Positions 1 through 12,136 of a DNA stretch of 64,000 bases are shown here, piece by piece. The notes under the pieces are model-generated. The model was given only the letters and a program-made list of their open reading frames with translations. It was not told the DNA's origin and ran no database searches. How positions within the stretch are numbered: position 1 is the stretch's first letter; each line of letters starts with the position of its first letter. The translations under genes and the position numbers were made by a program. The stretch comes from Hydractinia symbiolongicarpus (Eukaryota; Cnidaria; Hydrozoa; Anthoathecata; Hydractiniidae), in assembly GCF_029227915.1 (NCBI RefSeq), contig NC_079875.1, forward strand, positions 16,919,001-16,983,000, in the 5' to 3' direction.

Positions 1-1427
1 ATAAAGATAAAAAGACCCGTTCTACCAGAAATATTGATGCTCATGTCATTAAACTCGGCATTTTTGTAGAACAGGGCATAAAGTTAATCAAGGTAAGGAA
101 AACAATATAATAACATCATTGAGGTTCGAAATGACGTCAATTTGCTGGATCGATATTTTCTTCTAATCTAGTCTGCTTTTTGTCCCTAATAACTGTATAT
201 CACCTTAGTAACACCTTGGTTACCACTTAGTAACCAACATACATGTAACAAATATTTATATACCATATACAACATCTTATGATTATCGACAGTTTTCAAA
301 ATTTCAAAAAATTTACCCCTGCCCAAAAAATGCAATACCCCCAGCAAAGTACAAAATTTTTCCAAATTTTTCTTTTTTATCAGAAGTCCAAACGAAAGTT
401 AGGAATAGTCACAAAATTTTAGCACTTTATCACATGTGTATCCAAAGTTATGCCTAGTCAAAGAGGTCGCTGGCACTTTGTGCTCCCCCCCCTCCTAGGT
501 ATAATAGGGTTAAAGTATTACTTTTTTTTTCTGGATATATACTCTCTTTGAATCTGATTTGTGAAAGTGTAAATGCAGCATAAGATACACTTTTTAGGGG
601 CAAGCCTATTTTGAAAAACTTTTTTTAAACTAGATTTTTATTTAAAAATATCACATTTGCTTTAAACAAGTAAAGGAAACGGAATTTTAGAATTTTTCAA
701 TCTGAATTTTCACTTATATAACAATTTTAAGAAGCAAGTCCAATTGAGTCCAATTTTCTTACCAGCGGACACAGTTATTTACAGTACACAGTTATTTACT
801 ATCTTACCTTATTTTTAAAATACTTTTACTATGTGGATTTTCCTTAGGTAGTACTATAATACGTCACTTTACACAAATTATACCTTCTCTAGGTGGAGGG
901 TCTCCAATACAAAATATGAAACATAAACTTGTGATATATTGACAATAAGGCGTGTCATCATGTATAACATGCCAACCTGTAAGAAATTGACAATAATAAT
1001 AGCTAGAAGTTTTAATAAGTTTCAGCAGGATAACATCCTGCTGAAACTTATTAGAACTTCATAGATATTCAAACATTAAGAAATAAAAAAATAATCTTTT
1101 GGAAATGCTTTGGGTGTACAGTACACTCATTATCAAGTCTTCTGTATAATACAAATAGTTTATCGTCGAAAATATGTGACCTATAGGAAGACTCTTGCCT
1201 TGTTTTAAAAAACTCAGGTTTTTTTCATGATAAACACATTTCAAAAGTTTTAAATAAATGCTTTGTTAGTTTGGGACAATAATATAAAAAAATTACACGT
1301 AGCCCTCATGTCAACATGTAGGATGTCAACATGTAGGATTTGTATTATTTATTGAGTATATTATGCAATACGGTGTGTAACAAGATTCAAGATGAAAGAA
1401 TATGAAGGAAATGCAAAAAAAAATTAC
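1..1427. other. Intronic or unassigned AT-rich sequence left of MFSD12 exon 3
   Basis: No further MFSD12 exon was recognised on the minus strand here. The stretch has homopolymer runs, a repeated TTAGTAAC motif at about 205-235, the 26-bp hairpin at 1006-1060 and a short direct repeat (GTCAACATGTAGGAT, about 1310-1338). Confidence 0.5.
1006..1060. repeat. Near-perfect 26-bp inverted repeat with 3-nt loop
   Basis: Left arm 1006-1031 and right arm 1035-1060 are reverse complements with a single T/C difference (a U-G wobble in the plus-strand RNA). They are separated only by AAC. The arm core is AAGTTTCAGCAGGAT. It lies left of MFSD12 exon 3, so within or beyond its next intron. It could be a collapsed MITE, a cruciform or a small-RNA precursor. 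Confidence 0.8.
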
Positions 1428-3073
1428 CTGGTAAAACAAAGGTACTTTAAACCAGTCCTTTATTGTTCTTTGGCAAATTTCTTCGTTTTCCTGGACACTT
1501 TTATTTCTTATAAGTGCTTCCTCCTCCTCATCATCATCTTCTTCATTTTTACATGCAGGTACATAAGCATGTATTAATTGTTCTTTTACTCCAACATGAA
1601 ATATTATCATAAACACTAAGCCAACAACAACAACACATATTGCCAGAATCTAAATAGAGCAAAAAGACATTTCCATTCAGTGTTAAATATTTGTGAATCA
1701 GCAGTTCTTTTTCTGTATCAATTGTTATTCTGTGAAACACAACTAAAATGACACAATAACATGGAAACGAAATGATGGTTGAAATCAACCACTTCTATTT
1801 TGAAAGCATATAGAATTATGTGTAACGTATTTCCAAAAATACGAATTTCGTATTTCTGGAAGTGCACACATTTTGAAAAAATACAAAATTCCTAATTCGT
1901 ATTTTAAAACATACAAATTACTGTCTAGTTTAGTAGAAGGTTTCCCATAAATATTGTAGAAAACTTTTGTAAAAATAAATTTTGTGGTTTTATCCTTGTT
2001 TTTTCACTTGCGACAAAGACTACAAAATTTGCTATTATAAATTCCCATATTCAAGGTAGATATTTATTAAAGATAAGACTAAAAATCAACTGCTCACTGT
2101 CACCACTAGTACTCTCTTTGTGTTAATCACAAATTCTAAAAACTGGGAGTTAAAAGGAAGTCAAAAAATTTGACGAAAACAGCATAATGTAAGCAACTAA
2201 GATCTTCATATGATGTGCTTAGAAACACTTTATTATGTCATTTTATCCATTAGTATTTTGTATTTGGTAGATAAGAAACTGAAATTAAAAAAGACTTTTA
2301 AATTCAGAAATCAAAACTTTAACACAACAACAAACCTGGAATTTTGGTGCATCTGCAGAAGAAAGATATGAATGGCTTGAAGAAGCATTTTTTATAGAGC
2401 TCATTTCAAAAAGTATAAAACATACTGCAAAAACTAACATATTTGACAGAATTGTGAACAGATATCTAAAAAACAACAAAATACCAAAATGATATCATAA
2501 TCTGCCTCTTCTTCTGTTAAGTTATAGTGCCTTATATTTCACGATAGAAGCTAAACATGAACATGATATATGAAGCAATGCAACCTACCTGATGGCATTC
2601 AGTTCCACTTTTCCTTGTTCACAAAACGTTAGTTCAGGAATCAATGACAAGTGAGATATTTGGGTTGCGGCCCAACCAAATTGAAAAATTATTACAAACG
2701 GTATATAGTATATCATGCGTGCAGTTTGTGAAGCATCATTACCCACGTAAATACACAAACTAAAGATGAAGGGAAATGAAACTGCTACGCAAAACACGCC
2801 AAGTAAATGCCATATTTTTCGTCTACCATATCGTACATTTGTTGTTTTATCTGACTCGTAACCAACAAAAGGAGTTGCCAGAGCATCAGAAATTTGTCCA
2901 ACTAATATTAACACTCCAGAGTTTATATTATTAAATACAGCAACTTTGTGGAAGAACAATAGCATATAAGAAAACCACATGGATGCACACAAATCATTTA
3001 ACACATGACCAACACCATACGAAAGCTTCTTTTGCAATGGAAATTTCACCTTCTTTATTTTTTTCCCACTCAT
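1428..3073 (-). CDS. MFSD12: MFSD12-like major facilitator transporter, first three coding exons (gene continues off left edge)
   Basis: Three minus-strand exons read in one frame: 3073-2589, 2465-2336 and 1649-1428, giving 279 codons. The start ATG at 3073 is followed by a basic N terminus ([15 protein letters not shown]) and then [19 protein letters not shown], a typical MFSD12 first membrane helix. The loop [19 protein letters not shown] carries the MFS signature between TM2 and TM3. Exon joins are clean: ATCAG/GTAGGT with TTTTTTAG/ATAT (phase 2), then TTCCAG/GTTTGT with TTTAG/ATT (phase 0). Exon 3 covers TM6, an acidic cytosolic loop ([12 protein letters not shown]) and the start of TM7 (FKVPLFYQ), then a CAG/GTAATT donor. 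The C-terminal half is not visible and should lie left of base 1. MFSD12 in vertebrates moves cysteine into lysosomes and melanosomes. The family assignment rests on recognised residues; the substrate here is inferred. A TTTTAG at about 3095-3100 just upstream may be an acceptor for a 5' UTR exon or leader. Confidence 0.85.
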
Positions 3074-3301
3074 TTTGATTTTTCTTGTTGGTACCTAAAA
3101 TGAATAATATTTCTTACTGGAGAACTAACAAGAAAACTTTTAATTTATTTATTTAAAACATTAAAAAAAAATGGAAACAACATGACATAAAAAAGTTATA
3201 CATTTTAGCATTTTTTATGTCTGGCTTGGTGTGTGCATGCTTGACTGCTGGTCAATTACACTAATGTTTGCAACCTGGTTCATGTATTTGATTTGTAATT
3301 T

Positions 3302-3525
3302 GGCGCCATATCTTAGTGGTTACAACTCTCTCACTTTGTGGGGGACAGGGGTTTGATTCCCCTTGGCGAAGAGTTGATATGAGCAAGTGAATGTTACCAT
3401 ATCGTTAACCCAAGCCATATAAGGAAATTGGGGAGGCGGTGCACTATGTGGGCCGTTGGATGTTGCAGGGAGTTGTCTGGCAGAGTGCCGAACCTAATTG
3501 GGTCTGCGTAGCTCAAAGAGAAATA
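3302..3525 (+). mobile_element. tRNA-derived SINE copy
   Basis: Starts GGCGCC, with a box-A-like segment (TTAGTGGTTACAAC) and a box-B-like segment (GGGTTTGATTCCCC). Then comes a body shared with the copies at 7.7, 20.6, 20.8 and 25.2 kb (TGAATGTTACCATA, then AACCCAAGCCATAT, then GTTGGATGTTGCAGGGAGTT, then GGGTCTGCGTAGCTCAAA). The 3' tail seen in the 25.2-kb copy is missing, so this one is 3'-truncated. Confidence 0.75.
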
Positions 3526-6500
3526 TCAATAATTCTGCAGAAAATTTCTACTTTATTTTATAACGCACACTTTTAATATCATGGCACCCACAATAGCACT
3601 CCATTGACTTTAAAAATTTTGAAAAACGTTTTTAAAGACAAAAGAATGTGCACATATTCATTCTCTAATGAGTGATTGAAGTCCTTGGTAAAGAATTATT
3701 AGTCTTTTTTGACAATAAACACAGTAAAAATTATTCAAATGACTACCCAAATGCTTATTAATAAAGCAAATTAGCCAATGAAATGTATCTAAATGTATCA
3801 AAGCATGCACAGTTTGTTTTGTTTTAATTTGACCTAGAAAAAATTGATTCGCCAACCAATAAGAACACAATCATCAGTGTTTACTCTTAAAAAACTCAGT
3901 ATTAAAAAGAATTCAAAATAACTGATATATTTTTTTAATACCTTAAACATTCTTACATTCATTCTTTATTATAATACCCATATGCATCTGTCTGTCACGC
4001 AAAATGGTAACCACAGTAGCGAGACACACGAAAGGCGGCTAATAAAGGACGGGTGAACCTGGGTATTTATCCGCATGTTAACGACTAGTACTTTAAAATT
4101 CTCCACTTTTCTTGTTTCCCATGGAAATCTGAACAATATTTTACAGCTAATTCGCTGCGATTCTGCAATTCACAATTCACTCCTCAGAAATCTGCCTGAA
4201 AGGAAATAGATATATGCAAAAACATCTTTGTTCTATTGTTAATGTCCAAAGATTTCCCATATTGTTAATAAGAGATCATAAAAAATCCTGCAACTTCCTA
4301 TATTGTAGATAGTGTTTATATTTTTATTTGCAGACTAATATTAACAATTTTGTACGACAATTCCCTTCATGTATCACATTATTCATAACATGATTATTTT
4401 CAAACTAGTAGTAACTTCCTAATTACTTGTATTTATATCTTAATTAGATGTATTTACACCTAACGCTGAAATACATGAGAAGTTTAATTCATTAGAGATT
4501 AATCAATATAAAACATACATACAACTGGGTGGCCAAATTTATGCATGTTCTAACTTAAAAAAAAATAGTCTTAGTACACAGAAAGTTTTCTTTCAAATAA
4601 ATTTATCTTGTGTTCCAGCCTTAGGCAAACTACCTTGGTTGAATACTAACAAACATTTTTGTATAAATACTGTGTATTTTAGATTTCATGTGTAAGAAAA
4701 ACATTTCTAAGTCAATGCTACATACATGCCACACTACAGAAATACAATCCTTTTGATCTTTAAAAACAACCCTGTCCAAATAAAACCAATTTTATTGGCA
4801 TTTACCTATATTACCTTAAAGACTATTATTTCACTTTGTGTAAATATAAGCCTTAGCATGTTTGATTTATAAGTTTATTTTAAACAACATGTTTCGACAG
4901 GGTTAGAAATTTTCTTAATGCTTAGATTTATGTGTTTTCATTCATGCCAGTGTGTTTTAAAGCAGTTTGCACTTGCATGACTGTATTAAACAGTTCCTTT
5001 AACAATTAAAATCCATAGTTAAAATCATCTAAGCTCACTTTAGTTTTAATATAATATATAAAAATAAACTATGAATGTACCTACACTGATTGTAGCCAGC
5101 ACACACTAGTAGCTAAAACTTGTAATAAATTATTAATTATACCATACAAATGATGCAAATCCATTCATTTCAATCAAATTGCACAAGTCAAACATTCAAA
5201 GTTGATTAAAAAACTTCCTATTTTGTATACATTCTTTGAAATATCTCTTTGAAAAATAATTAAGCTACATGTTCCCTTGTTCCAACCAAGCAACATATAA
5301 GTATTCAGTAAGAATATTTTTTCAACACAATGCCAATAATAGCTATATGCTGTATGCAGTAAAGAAAATTAAATCAATTATATAGTAATATATAAATTTT
5401 ACTTTCAAGTCGATGATGAATGTTCTTTTAGATTTGGTGATGCAAAAAATTTCGTTGAATACCAAAAACATTTAAAAACACATAAAAAAAAGTCTGTAAA
5501 AATGATTAAATTGGCTCAATGACTAGTATTTTGTACCAATCAAAATCTTTACTCCCTTTTTTCACCAACTAACCTGTATAACAACATTATGTTGGTGGCT
5601 TTTGCTTTATCTTTAGAGTATATGTAAGACCTAAAATGCCTCAAAAATAAAATAATATAAAGATTTATAGTTTTTCTTAATAAAGAAACAAGTATATAAA
5701 TTCATAATAGCATATTTTTAAATTACAGTTTTAGTACAAACTTTGATAAAAAAGGGGAATTTGTAAAATTATTTTGAATGTATTTTAAGCCATAAACTCA
5801 ACAAAAAATAGTCTGTAACAGTTGTTAGTGCAATTTAGTTAGTAAAAAGATACCGTACTTTGCACAAGTGATATATATTTTTACCAAACTTTATTTGCAG
5901 ACTTGTTTCTACTGATAAGGCACCAATCAATTAGTAAATACATTTTAACATCCTAATAATACCCATTCTTTTTTATTAATTTCTTTTTTAACAGACACTA
6001 AAAACAAACATTATATGACAAACAGATTTATTGAGAAAGCAAAGAAAATGAGAACTCCTGCTAATATCAATTAAAAGTATATATAAAATTAAAATGAAAC
6101 TAGTTTAAAAAGAAAGTGAAACAGATGTAAGTTATTACGTAAGTTATCTGCCCACAGAAAATGCAAACAACACATTAAATTTTGTACTTTGACATATCAA
6201 GTTTAACATGTGACATGAAAATGGTGCATGATACAAAATTTCATACACGGTTTTCCTGCGATGTAGACACAAACCATTTCTCTGTTACATTTAAGGCGAA
6301 GTCAGGTTTTCCATAACTTTTGGAAATCTCAGTCAAAACTAAATGAAATTTAGTATCTACCATGTTGTCTGTAACTATAACGATTAATGACATCAAAACA
6401 TAACGACAACAAAAATCCTTTTTCTGAACTATTTATTTTGAAATTATTACGTTAAACATTTTTTTGTTTGATTGGCATTAAGGTTTTTATCTTGCCAAAA

Positions 6501-7700
6501 AAAGTTTATCTGTATATATTCCATAAACATTTTTATTCTTTTTATTCTGCTTAACAGGCAGTCAGTAACTGATGTAACTTAATGCATCTTATTTTGGCTA
6601 AAAAAATCCTAATAGAGTTAGGCTCAATCTACAAACCAAGGATTCAATGATCTAGGCATTTTGTCTTCTGCCATTTTTGACTATCGTGCTATGGTATACC
6701 AGTTCCAACCAAGCTGAACAATCATAAACATTTTTTATAGTTTTTGTATTTGGAATAAACCTTGCATTAACTCACAAAACAAAGTGAAACTGCATCTTGT
6801 GATTACTAAGACAACAAAATGGAAAGCTAGGTTTAGTTAATCTGACTGTAAAACATTAAATTTAGTATGGTTAAACTTCAATATTTTCATTTCAGGCCTC
6901 ATGACTGGATCATGGGATGCCTGTAGATCCAATGCTTATATTACAGGAAACCTGGTTTGTAGGTTGAGCCAACCAGGTCAATAAGTAAAACACAAAATAT
7001 ATAAGGTGAAAATTTCTTTTTGACCTCATAGTTGCAGTACAGTTGAAAAGTAAGCTGAAAAAGTATTTTCTGTTTAAAAAAATTATTTTAATCATTTTAA
7101 AAAATCGAAAATAGGTTTTCTGCATCTAATTCTCTAATTTAACTGGAGATGTTCAACATGAAAAAATAACAATATATCAAATAGATTTACGAAACAAAAA
7201 AACTAAACTGTTATATCAGTCATCGATTTTTTGATGTCAGCATTTCTTTCTGTTGATCATGCCAAACTTCTAATACAATGGTATACATATTGACTGACTA
7301 CCATGTATTTAAAGTTTGATGAAATTAAGAAAAAACAAAATTTACTACTGTTTCAGGCCATCCTTTTATCACCAAGTCAGTACTTATATCACCACCCTCT
7401 TAAAAAAACTAAGAATTTATAAGAACCCCGCGTAGGCAATATAATGTTCTAACTTAAATAATTTAGAGCTCTCAATTTGAGTTATGTCTTGCTTAAAGCA
7501 TCTTGTAAAAGTTAATAGCCTCTCGTGCTCCTAAAATTGGACCATCTAATCAAATAATTTTTAATACACATCTTAAACCATGGTAAAACACATACAGCAC
7601 TGTCATGGAGTTGAATTATGAAGTTAGATATTTTGTGTATCTGTTTATGCTAAAACAATAATCCATAAACAAAGTGTTGGCCTAGATCACATTTTCTCTT
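3526..7700. other. Long AT-rich intergenic stretch without recognisable genes
   Basis: I see no open frame with family features, no RNA gene and no clear TIR pair in these 4.2 kb. The text is AT-rich with many A and T runs. A slightly GC-richer patch at about 4000-4080 (AGCGAGACACACGAAAGGCGGC) could be an old element end or a promoter, but nothing supports either. The MFSD12 promoter should lie just right of 3100. Confidence 0.5.
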
Positions 7701-7701
7701 G

Positions 7702-7930
7702 TGGGGCATTGCTTAGTGGTTGTAACTCCCACACTTCGTACGGGGGGCAGGGGATCGATTTCCTTTTGTGGCGTTTTGATAAAGGCAATTGAATGTTACC
7801 ATAGCCCCTACGTAACCCCAGGAATGTGAGTGAAATGGGGGAGATGGCACACTGTGTGGGCAGTTGGGTGTTGCTAGAAGTTGCCTGATAGAGAGCTTAG
7901 ACCCTAACTATTTCTGCGTAATTATTAGGA
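7702..7930 (+). mobile_element. tRNA-derived SINE copy (diverged)
   Basis: Same body order as the other copies: box-A-like TTAGTGGTTGTAACTC, a decayed box B (GGATCGATTTCC), TGAATGTTACCATAGCCCC, GGGGGAGATGGCACACTGTG and the final CTGCGTAATTATTAGG region. It is more diverged than the 20.8 and 25.2 kb copies and ends right before a gypsy gag fragment. Confidence 0.7.
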
Positions 7931-7974
7931 CAAAACTGTAATTTCTGCCAAACAGCATCACGTTACAAAAGTTA

Positions 7975-8500
7975 ACTGCGTGAAAGAATTGTCAGAGGAC
8001 TTACTAGGGATAAAACCAGGGAAAAGTTATTGGCAGAAAAGAAACTAACACTGGAAACTGCAGTGAAAATATGCAATAAACATAAAAACGATGAACGGAT
8101 CAGCAAAGGTAAGAATCCTAAAATGATTATGTCCAAATTTTGTGTACGAAAACATATTTTTGGGCAAGAGTCGTGTCCTGCATGGGTACAGAAATGTAAA
8201 GAGTGCAGTTTACAAAACATTTTGCAAAAAGCATAGCTTGTTTGATAAGTGGATAAAAATTCAAACCAAGGTGTGAATGAACAGGGAATGAACTTGGGGC
8301 GCTATTTTTGGGAAACGTGGGGGAAGAGAATGCAGTGCAGGTTTAAAGGGTTCAGGTGGGAGTAAGTGGAAATATGTACGAAATTAAACTTTTGGCAAGG
8401 CATGACGAAATTAACTTTTAAGTGGATACAGGCACAGAAGTTACAGTAATTGGTGGAAACCACCTCTAAAAGTTTGGAATTCACAAAAAAACAGTTACAA
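7975..8500 (+). pseudogene. Ty3/gypsy retrotransposon relic: gag C terminus with zinc knuckle, then protease
   Basis: Plus-strand reading gives a gag-like segment LRERIVRGLTRDK, then LLAEKKLTLETAVKIC, the pattern seen in gag of animal gypsy elements. A degraded CCHC-type region follows (FCVRKHIFGQESCPAW, KCKEC) and ends at a stop at 8234-8236. Further on, after stops, the reading VDTGTEVTVIGG at about 8422-8457 matches the aspartic protease active site (DTG). Stops and frameshifts show it is dead. Polymerase parts of a similar element lie nearby in other orientations (9.07-9.72 kb). Confidence 0.7.
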
Positions 8501-8639
8501 GACACTACAAAGACATTGATTGGCCCAGATCATGAGAAGCTAGAATGTCTCTGCTATTTCCACACATGGGTTTCATAAAGGACATTACTGTTTTTGTATG
8601 TGCAGGAGTACATGTAAACAGATCTTTAATCTTAAAGGG

Positions 8640-9072
8640 AACCCAAGGTATAAAATGATGTTGGACTTATATCATAGAGCTTAAAAAGTTAGCTAACAAG
8701 TCTTTTTAAATTTTTTAAAAAGCTCTTTTCGTTCAAGAATTTCAGATTTAATTATGCTGTATGAATTGTGATGTCATATTTCAGTAATAGCAAATTTGAA
8801 CTTTTTCTTTCATCAGTAAATTTAGTCCTGTTAAGGGGTGTGCATCCAAACTTTATCAATGCATAGATATTATAGAGATTAATTGATCAACATTAATTTT
8901 TTTGCCAAAATGACACTCACTTGCTCGTCCCTGGCCTCTTATTTTTTTGCTGACGACTTAATAACTCGGGATCTGCAACTTGGTTTGCAATCAAATTTTG
9001 TGGGTAAGCTAGTATAAGCCCAATATGTTTACACAGAAAATTTCATTGCAAACTGACATGAAGATCCCAATC
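8640..9072. mobile_element. Non-coding repeat with internal inverted repeat (family also at 37.7 kb)
   Basis: The segment TTTTTTTGCTGACGACTTAA, continuing into GGGATCTGCAACTTGGTTTG, at 8943-8993 is repeated at 37,690-37,745. The preceding GCCAAAATGACACTCACTTG region at 8905-8930 appears at 37.85-37.9 kb as its reverse complement. A right arm near 9050-9070 (CAAACTGACATGAAGATCCC) partly mirrors the left one. This looks like a MITE-type element sitting between the protease and integrase pieces of the gypsy relic. Its exact ends are not clear. Confidence 0.5.
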
Positions 9073-9425
9073 TCAATGATTAGCGATTAATTGACTGGGT
9101 GTAACTGTTTGAAGAGCAGGAGGCTTGGCTGTAAGCACAGATGGGAGATTTGGATTGCGTCCAAATACAAACTGATTGGGACTGAATCCACGGATATTAT
9201 GCAACGCATTTTTGGCACAAGTGGCCCATGTAAGTGTATTTTCAACAGAACAACTAGTGTTGACAATTTGCAAAATCATATTTTCCACGATGGCATTATG
9301 ACGCTCGCATACACCATTTGACCATGGAGCTTCTGCTGCTGTTGTATAAAACTCTTGTGTTAAACAGTTCTGCTACATCTCTGAAGAGGTCATTGTTGAA
9401 TTCCCCTCTATTGTCTGTGCATCTC
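9073..9425 (-). pseudogene. Ty3/gypsy integrase fragment (minus strand)
   Basis: The minus strand reads through the end of an integrase core (MRCTDNRGEFNNDLF, the second catalytic Asp region). After a frameshift it gives a segment ending ERHNA and then LTWATCAKNALHNIRGFSPN and QFVFGRNPNLPSVL, a classic gypsy integrase C-terminal stretch of the K02A2.6 type. Orientation is opposite to the gag/protease piece on its left and the RNase H piece on its right, so the element has been rearranged or these are separate insertions. Confidence 0.75.
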
Positions 9426-9439
9426 ATTTTCTTACCAAT

Positions 9440-9715
9440 ACAGAGAAAAATTATTTTCCTGTTGAATTGGAATTGCTTGCGGTGACATGGGGAATTAAAC
9501 GAATGGCGAGATACCTACATGGTCTGCCAGAATTTTTAGTAAAAACTGATCGCAAGCCCTTAGTTCCCATATAAACCAATAGGAGAGATGTCACCTAAAA
9601 TTCAATGACTGCATATAAAGCTGCTGTACTATCGTTTTAAAGCAGAGTATGTACTTATGCAAACGGCGAGCTCGTCAAAGTGTTTTTTGGCCAGGTCTAA
9701 ACAACTAAATCATGG
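9440..9715 (+). pseudogene. Ty3/gypsy RT RNase H fragment
   Basis: The plus strand reads NTEKNYFPVELELLAVTWGI, then RYLHGLPEFLVKTDRKPLV, the RNase H start of gypsy pol (family pattern: EKNY..E.ELLAV.W, then TDHKPL). After stops it goes on LHIKLLYYRFKAEYV, the segment that comes just before the end of RNase H. Several in-frame stops are present. Confidence 0.75.
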
Positions 9716-10099
9716 AATTGATACATAGATGTAAGACCTACCTAATCTACCTGCCATCTAAAAAAAAGAATTGTTAAAACCACATGAGTTACCAACACAG
9801 CCATGGCAAAAGTTAGGAACTCATACAGATACAGATACAGACAAATAGCTGGAGTTGATAAACCCGTACTAGGTTAAATGTATTGTTCAAGAAAATAATT
9901 TTTAAGATTAATTTTAAATACATTAGAAGATTGTGAGTTTCGAATTTAAACAGAAAGACTGTTCCAGAGAACTGGACCAGAAACCCTAAATATAATGCCA
10001 CTATAATTTACAAGGTTAGACCTGTTATGATGAAGTGTATAAGTAGGTCTGAAACAGTACCTAAATCAAAAATATTTTTTTCTATTAATCAATCTATTA

Positions 10100-11326
10100 C
10101 TGCTTGTGTTGTAGTTGTGAAAAACCATTAAACCATTCTAGAAAATTGATTGGTGTTTCTTGTGATAGAGTATGGTAGATAAAATTAGCAAAATGCCGTT
10201 TGAATACATCTTTAACTTTCAAAATGTGTAGTTCTTTAAAGAGCAGATTAGTTGGAGGTAATGGCCCAGGTGTGATGGGATATAGTTGTCATTAGATGTT
10301 AACATTCTTACTGCCTTTTTTTGTAGAGTGAGAATCTGCCTAAGGACAGAATCACAAGCTGACCCCCAGACTTGAATACCATAAACAATATGAGAATAAA
10401 TTAGACTATTATAAACATTTAAAGCAGATTATGTTCACAAATAGTCGTAGCTTATACATTAGACCTATGCTTCGACCAATTTTTTTAGACAGTACTGAGA
10501 TATGTTGTTTCCAGTTTAAATGTTGATGAACATAAACGCCAAGGTATTTAATATAATCACTTTGAGTGATTGCACAATTATTATTTAGAGTAACATTGTG
10601 ATTGAGAGTTTTGTTGTTGCTGTGAAAGATACGCTTAATTGTTTGAGCTCTTGGTTGATACAGTTTTCAAGCTTGTGAAGACTATCAAATTCAAAATAGA
10701 TGTCCATGTCATCCGAAAAAAGAAAAAATAACAGTTTAGATGAAATGTTAGGTAGATCATTGATGTAAAGTAAGAAGAGAAGTGGGCCAAGTACAGACCC
10801 TTGGGGGACCCCTGTAATTGAAAAGAAGAAGATTCATTTTTAAAAACTACATATTGTTGTCTATCTGATAAATAAGACTCAAACCAATCTAAAGAAGCAC
10901 CCCTGACACCATAGTGTTCAAGTTTAGATAATAATGTTTTGTGATTAACAGTATCAAATGCTTTTTTAGATCTATAAATATACCACATCCCAATTTTCTA
11001 TTATCAATTGAGTTCCTAATGTGTTCTGTCATTTCTATTTCCACCAAATATAGTAGAATTATTCTTTTTAAATCTAAATTGGTTCTTAAACAAAATTTGA
11101 TTAAATTCAAGAAAATTGTAAAGTCTTTTATGCATTAATTTTTCTATGATGTTATCAAAAACAGATAGCAAAGATAAAGTTAATCAGATCTTGCATGGAA
11201 CCCCCCTTATGTAGAGGGATGACTTTCGCAACCTTCAAAGCATTAGGAAAAGTACCAGTTAAAAACGAGTTATTAATTAAACTGCAAAGATGAATTATAA
11301 TCAGATCAGCCACCGATTTTAACATG
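10100..11326 (-). pseudogene. LINE reverse transcriptase, catalytic part
   Basis: The minus strand encodes KKAFDTVNHKTLLSKLEHYG, then ASLDWFESYLSDRQQYV. After a frameshift comes [19 protein letters not shown], and at the catalytic site FSDD in place of the usual FADD. Downstream are DYIKYLGVYVHQHLNWKQHI and a cysteine-poor tail, typical of CR1/Jockey-type ORF2. The open part spans about 117 codons (10,988-10,635). Confidence 0.85.
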
Positions 11327-11329
11327 TTA

Positions 11330-12133
11330 AGGTGGCAGTAACCCTTTTTTAGCTATCCAAATAGCTGAATTATTTACTCAGTGTTTTATTCATACCATTT
11401 CCTAAAAATATAGGCCTTAATACATAATAAAATGATTTTAACTTAACACTAAAATTGCTGAGTCAGCATAAATCTCTATTTAAAGATGTATCATAAACAA
11501 GAAAAAAAATCTTCGAGCTCCAACTTTTTACAATTTTGTTATTTTTCATCAGCTTCTGGTTTTAAATTAACCTTCGGTTAACCCTGTTAAAACGGTGTGC
11601 AGGTTTTTTTTGTTCATTCTTATTTTTTTAACAATAGCCTTTTGTTTTTTAAAGGATTCTTTGTTAGCATCCCCTGCTGCATCATACACTGTTAAAAGAA
11701 AAATATTACGAATAAAAAGATTTCCGCACACCATATAATGGCTGCATGGTTCACCAAGCATGTCTAAAAATTTCAAAGTAAAACGAAAATGCTATCGAAA
11801 GTTAAAGCTTGTGCAGTGTAGCATAATGAAGATCGTCTAAAATTTCTACATAACGCGCCATCTTTGTTGTTATTAACGTTTCTCTTTAATAATTAAGTCA
11901 TTTCTTTCTGTACAATTTTGCAAGCACATAGACTTTAACTATATTCGGCAGAACTAATTAATTATTTATGAATTTATTTTAAAGAGAAATTGTTGAGGCT
12001 AAATATTTTTGGTGAAAGATAATCGTGACAAGTGTGTTATAACAGAAAAAAATGAATATATAGTCTGATAACAATCTTTCGTAACTAATTATGTAAAAAA
12101 AAAATCCAATTTTTAAAAGGGTTACTGCCACCT
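11330..12133. mobile_element. 804-bp MITE with 20-bp TIRs and TTA target duplication (PIF/Harbinger-like)
   Basis: Ends are AGGTGGCAGTAACCCTTTT on the left and its complement AAAAGGGTTACTGCCACCT on the right. TTA flanks both sides (11,327-11,329 and 12,134-12,136). Removing the insert and one TTA restores the LINE RT reading frame across the gap (SKSLGSASIPL joined to LKSVADLIIIHLCSLINNSF). PIF/Harbinger elements duplicate TWA. The interior has no transposase frame, so it is non-autonomous. A Harbinger-type transposase relic lies at 23.2-23.9 kb. Confidence 0.85.
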
Positions 12134-12136
12134 TTA

